A model generated the notes under the pieces. The model had not been told where the DNA came from. It saw only the letters and a program-made list of their open reading frames with translations, and did not search any database. A program made the position numbers and the translations under genes. 64,000 nt of DNA from Streptomyces sp. L-9-10 (GTDB lineage Bacteria > Actinomycetota > Actinomycetes > Streptomycetales > Streptomycetaceae). Below are positions 61,155 to 64,000 of the stretch, one piece after another (the first letter of the stretch is position 1; each line of letters begins with the position of its first letter). The DNA is taken from the NCBI RefSeq assembly GCF_004151105.1, contig NZ_PHRF01000016.1:124001-188000 (forward strand). Reading direction: 5' to 3'.

Positions 61155-61173
61155 CAGCGGAATGCACCGGCCC

Positions 61174-61209
61174 GTCAGGAGTCGCGTCAGGAGTCGCGTC
61201 AGGAGTCGC
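61174..61209. repeat. 12-bp tandem repeat between VOC and pth
   Basis: GTCAGGAGTCGC occurs three times in a row, with a fourth partial copy (GTCAGGAG) ending at 61227. It lies at the 3' end of pth; no hairpin terminator is seen there. Confidence 0.75.
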
Positions 61210-61220
61210 CCAGGGTCGCG

Positions 61221-61817
61221 TCAGGAGTTGTACGTGCTCTGCGCGCGTTCGAGTCCCTCGATCACCAGAGCCTCCACCGCGTCCGCCGCGCGGTCCACGA
61301 AGTACCCCAGCTCCTTGCGCTCCACCGACGAGAAGTCCTTCAGGACGAAGTCCGCGACCTGCATCCGGCCCGGCGGCCGGCCGATCCCGAACCGTACCCG
61401 GTGGTAGTCCGGGCCCATCGCCTTCGTCATCGACTTCAGACCGTTGTGGCCGTTGTCCCCGCCGCCCAGCTTCAGCCGCAGCACGCCGTAGTCGATGTCC
61501 AGCTCGTCATGGATCGCGACGATGTTCGCCGTCGGGACCTTGTAGAAATCACGCAGCCCGGTCACCGGACCACCGGACAGATTCATGTACGAGGCGGGCT
61601 TGGCCAGCACCACCCGGCGGTTGGCGGGACCCGGCGGCCCGATCCGGCCCTCGATCACCTGCGCCTGCGCCTTCTGCGCCCGCTTGAAGGAACCGCCGAT
61701 ACGCTCCGCCAGCAGATCGGCCACCATGAACCCGACATTGTGCCGGTTGGCCGCGTAACCGGGCCCGGGATTCCCCAGGCCGACGATCAGCCAGGGGGCA
61801 TTGGCATCCGTGGTCAT
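61221..61817 (-). CDS. pth: peptidyl-tRNA hydrolase
   Basis: 198 residues. [20 protein letters not shown] carries the catalytic His region; [12 protein letters not shown], then [28 protein letters not shown] and a final RVRFGIGRP are all family signatures. It frees tRNA from stalled peptidyl-tRNA. It is transcribed with rplY upstream, although a strong hairpin lies between them. Confidence 0.95.
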   Translation of the reverse strand: MTTDANAPWLIVGLGNPGPGYAANRHNVGFMVADLLAERIGGSFKRAQKAQAQVIEGRIGPPGPANRRVVLAKPASYMNLSGGPVTGLRDFYKVPTANIVAIHDELDIDYGVLRLKLGGGDNGHNGLKSMTKAMGPDYHRVRFGIGRPPGRMQVADFVLKDFSSVERKELGYFVDRAADAVEALVIEGLERAQSTYNS

Positions 61818-61916
61818 CCGCGCTGCGTCTCCTCTGGATCGGATGGATCGGGTGGATCAAGGTGCATCGGGTGGATCAAGCGGACCGGAGTCGGCCGGGG
61901 GCGTACGGACAGCCGA

Positions 61917-61948
61917 ACGGGGTGGCGGGCCCCGGCCCGCCACCCCGT
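61917..61948 (-). terminator. terminator between rplY and pth
   Basis: A 14-bp perfect stem, ACGGGGTGGCGGGC / GCCCGCCACCCCGT, with a 4-nt loop. It is placed 17 bp past the rplY stop on the minus strand. A short GGTGGATCAAG-type repeat (61840-61880) follows before pth. Confidence 0.88.
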
Positions 61949-61965
61949 GGGGCACAGCGTACGGA

Positions 61966-62556
61966 TCAGCCCTCGGCGCCCTCGGCCGCCTCGGCCTCGT
62001 CCGCGGACGGCTCCTCGGCCTGCGCGGCCAGGATCTGGATGACGACCGCGTCCTCGTCCGTGACCAGCGTGGTGCCGGACGGCAGCGGGACATCCTTGGC
62101 GACGATCGAGTCACCGGCGTCCAGACCCGCGATGGAGACCGTGACGGACTCCGGGATGTGGGTGGCCTCGGCCTCGACGGTCAGGGTGTTGAGGACGTTC
62201 TCCAGCAGGTTGGCGCCCGGGGCCAGCTCGCCCTCGGTGTGCACCGCGACCTCGACCGTGACTTTCTCGCCGCGCTTCACCGCGAGCAGGTCGACGTGCT
62301 CGATGTGGCCCTTGATCGCGTTGCGCTGGACGGCCTTCGGGATGACCAGTTCCTTGCGGCCCTCGATGTCCAGGGAGATCAGCGCGTTCGCCGTCTTCAG
62401 CGCCATCATCAGGTCGTGGCCCGGCAGGGTCACGTGGACGGTGTCGGCGCCGTGGCCGTAGATGACGGCGGGGACCTTGTTGGCACGACGGGTACGGCGG
62501 GCGGCGCCCTTGCCGAACTCGGAACGGACCTCGGCGCTGATCTTCACTTCAGCCAT
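61966..62556 (-). CDS. rplY: 50S ribosomal protein L25/general stress protein Ctc
   Basis: 196 residues. The L25 5S-rRNA-binding domain is N-terminal (EVRSEFGKGAARRTRRANKV, PAVIYGHG), followed by the TL5/Ctc beta domain, and the C-terminus is an acidic Ala/Glu tail (EEPSADEAEAAEGAEG). ATG 62556 (MAEVKISA) has GAGGAG upstream; a longer start at 62595 is less likely. It stabilises 5S rRNA in the central protuberance. Confidence 0.95.
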   Translation of the reverse strand: MAEVKISAEVRSEFGKGAARRTRRANKVPAVIYGHGADTVHVTLPGHDLMMALKTANALISLDIEGRKELVIPKAVQRNAIKGHIEHVDLLAVKRGEKVTVEVAVHTEGELAPGANLLENVLNTLTVEAEATHIPESVTVSIAGLDAGDSIVAKDVPLPSGTTLVTDEDAVVIQILAAQAEEPSADEAEAAEGAEG

Positions 62557-62653
62557 GACGGCACTCCTCGTAGGTGACAGGAAATCGGCCGTCACCCGGC
62601 CACGACAGGCCTGCTACGAAGAGCGCGTCGATAACGGACCGCCGCACATGAGT

Positions 62654-62704
62654 GCGGCCTCCCTCGCCGAGCAACTCGCTGAGTCTACCCGGCGGGGAGG
62701 CCGC
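62654..62704 (-). terminator. hairpin between prs and rplY
   Basis: GCGGCCTCCC pairs with GGGAGGCCGC over 10 bp, with further pairing of CGCC / GGCG inside the 31-nt loop. It lies between the prs stop and the rplY start; it could terminate or attenuate the prs transcript. Confidence 0.65.
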
Positions 62705-62786
62705 CTCAGAAATCGATCTTGCGGGCCCAGGGCTCACGGGCGCTGCGGGAGCGCTGCGGGCGCTGCGCCAGAACCCAGAAGTACCG

Positions 62787-63764
62787 TTACGCCTGCTCCT
62801 CGAAGAGGCTGGTCACCGAACCGTCCTCGAACACCTCACGCACCGCACGGGCGATCGTCGGCGCGATCGACAGGACCGTGATCTTGTCGAGGTCGAGGTT
62901 GCCGGGATCGGGCAGCGAATTCGTGAAGACGAACTCGCTGACCTTCGAGTTCTTCAGCCGGTCGGCCGCCGGACCCGACAGCACGCCGTGCGTGGCCGTC
63001 ACTATGACGTCCTCCGCGCCGTGCGCGAAGAGCGCGTCCGCCGCCGCGCAGATCGTGCCACCGGTGTCGATCATGTCGTCCACCAGGACACAGACCCGGC
63101 CGGCCACATTTCCGACGACCTCGTGGACGGTCACCTGATTGGCGACGTCCTTGTCACGGCGCTTGTGCACGATCGCCAGCGGCGCCCCCAGCCGGTCGCA
63201 CCAGCGGTCCGCGACCCGAACCCGGCCCGCGTCCGGCGAGACCACCGTCAGCTTCGACCGGTCCACCTTCCCGGCCACATAGTCCGCCAGCACCGGCAGC
63301 GCGAAGAGATGGTCCACCGGACCGTCGAAGAAGCCCTGGATCTGGTCCGTGTGCAGATCGACCGTCAGGATCCGGTCAGCCCCCGCGGTCTTCATCAGAT
63401 CGGCGACCAGCCGGGCCGAAATCGGCTCCCGGCCACGGTGCTTCTTGTCCTGCCTGGCATAGCCGTAGAACGGCACGATCACGGTGATGCTCCGGGCCGA
63501 GGCCCGCTTCAGCGCATCGATCATGATCAGCTGTTCCATGATCCACTTATTGATCGGAGCGGTATGGCTCTGGATCAGGAAGCAGTCCGCGCCACGGGCC
63601 GACTCCTGATAGCGCACGTAGATCTCACCATTGGCGAAATCGAATGCCTTGGTCGGCACAATCCCGACACCCAGCTGTTGCGCGACCTCCTCGGCCAGCT
63701 CGGGGTGGGCGCGGCCGGAGAAGAGCATCAACTTCTTCTCGCCGGTCGTCTTGATCCCGGTCAC
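62787..63764 (-). CDS. prs: ribose-phosphate pyrophosphokinase
   Basis: 325 residues of class I PRPP synthetase. ATP/ribose-5-P binding regions: VPFYGYARQDKKHRGREPIS, then VDLHTDQIQGFF and the PRPP loop VLVDDMIDTGGTI. It makes PRPP for nucleotides, His and Trp. ATG 63764 starts MTGIKTTGEKKLMLFSGRAHP. It lies 109 bp after glmU on the same strand, the usual actinobacterial order. Confidence 0.96.
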   Translation of the reverse strand: MTGIKTTGEKKLMLFSGRAHPELAEEVAQQLGVGIVPTKAFDFANGEIYVRYQESARGADCFLIQSHTAPINKWIMEQLIMIDALKRASARSITVIVPFYGYARQDKKHRGREPISARLVADLMKTAGADRILTVDLHTDQIQGFFDGPVDHLFALPVLADYVAGKVDRSKLTVVSPDAGRVRVADRWCDRLGAPLAIVHKRRDKDVANQVTVHEVVGNVAGRVCVLVDDMIDTGGTICAAADALFAHGAEDVIVTATHGVLSGPAADRLKNSKVSEFVFTNSLPDPGNLDLDKITVLSIAPTIARAVREVFEDGSVTSLFEEQA

Positions 63765-63873
63765 AGCACTGTCTCCTCAGACGTGTTGATGGCCGCTGCA
63801 CCCGCGCGTCCCTGCGAGCCAGCCGAATCGTGCAGTTATCACGGTACGCCGAGATCGGCGCATCTCTTTCCGG

Positions 63874-64000
63874 TCAGCTTTCGTTCTCGTCACCGACCGA
63901 GGTGGTCCCGGCCGCCTGAGCCGCCTGAGCGGAGGCACTCCCCGGCCGCTTCCTGGCCACCCAACCCTCGATATTCCTTTGCTGGCCCCGGGCCACGGCC
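63874..64000 (-). CDS. glmU: GlmU C-terminal end (partial)
   Basis: Only the last 41 codons are in the window. The reading VARGQQRNIEGWVARKRPGS followed by an Ala/Gln-rich tail ending VGDENES matches the C-terminus of the bifunctional GlmU (N-acetylglucosamine-1-phosphate uridyltransferase/acetyltransferase), and the position upstream of prs agrees. The full gene, needed for UDP-GlcNAc supply, lies beyond the right edge. Confidence 0.8.
   Translation of the reverse strand, partial: AVARGQQRNIEGWVARKRPGSASAQAAQAAGTTSVGDENES

Overview
The window is high-GC actinobacterial DNA and almost certainly comes from a Streptomyces chromosome. The evidence is an SsgA-family sporulation protein, a WhiJ/AbaA-type XRE plus DUF397 pair, a TamR/tam pair, a tricorn protease, many GTG starts with 4-nt GTGA/ATGA overlaps, and rare TTA codons confined to accessory genes. 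From memory, and not checked here, the order glmU-prs-rplY-pth ... ppc ... gal ... ispE-ksgA-rpfB-tatD ... pmt ... pbp ... ssgE matches the S. coelicolor SCO3122-SCO3161 neighbourhood, so most of the window is conserved core.

Layout. 1-9.5 kb: a hydrolase/SDR pair, a small Asn/Ala/Gln-repeat protein, a tricorn-type protease, a TetR regulator with an MMPL exporter behind a double operator, and an ssgE-like gene. 9.7-12.4 kb: an ECF-type nickel/cobalt importer (CbiMN-Q-O) behind a Nur-box-like palindrome. 12.4-15.7 kb: a beta-lactamase-fold hydrolase, an SDR and a DUF1259 protein. 16.0-21.6 kb: an accessory, less GC-rich island. It holds a small exported peptide, a WhiJ-like XRE/DUF397 pair, a chain of tiny overlapping ORFs, long hairpins, an HTH protein, a 50-residue Pro/Asp-rich peptide, a tRNA-like gene with an abnormally expanded anticodon arm, a radical SAM/SPASM enzyme and an isoaspartate-type methyltransferase. 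No integrase or transposase was seen.

21.6-31.2 kb: a penicillin-binding protein, protein O-mannosyltransferase, rsmI, tatD, and the conserved rpfB-ksgA-ispE run. 31.3-35.8 kb: a second accessory patch with a STAND (NB-ARC/TPR) ATPase and its small partner, a DUF6879 pair and an orphan formyltransferase. 35.9-45 kb: an ABC-F protein, two tandem membrane-anchored PQQ-like propeller proteins, an atypical LuxR regulator and a sodium:solute symporter. 45.2-49.3 kb: galT-galE-galK and a VapBC-type toxin-antitoxin pair. 49.4-60.6 kb: a GNAT enzyme, a LuxR regulator with a repeat inserted in its receiver, tamR/tam, a Uma2 protein, a TetR/desaturase pair, ppc, small membrane proteins and a DAG-kinase-family enzyme. 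60.7-64 kb: a VOC protein and the housekeeping run pth, rplY, prs and the end of glmU on the minus strand.

The genes group into nucleotide and cell-wall precursor supply (prs, glmU), translation quality (pth, rplY, ksgA, rsmI, ABC-F), envelope and spore biology (ssgE, pbp, pmt, rpfB), galactose catabolism, metal uptake, and two clusters of accessory, partly bldA-dependent genes. The part most worth pursuing is 18.6-21.6 kb: tandem hairpins, small peptides, an odd tRNA-like gene and two peptide-maturase-type enzymes.
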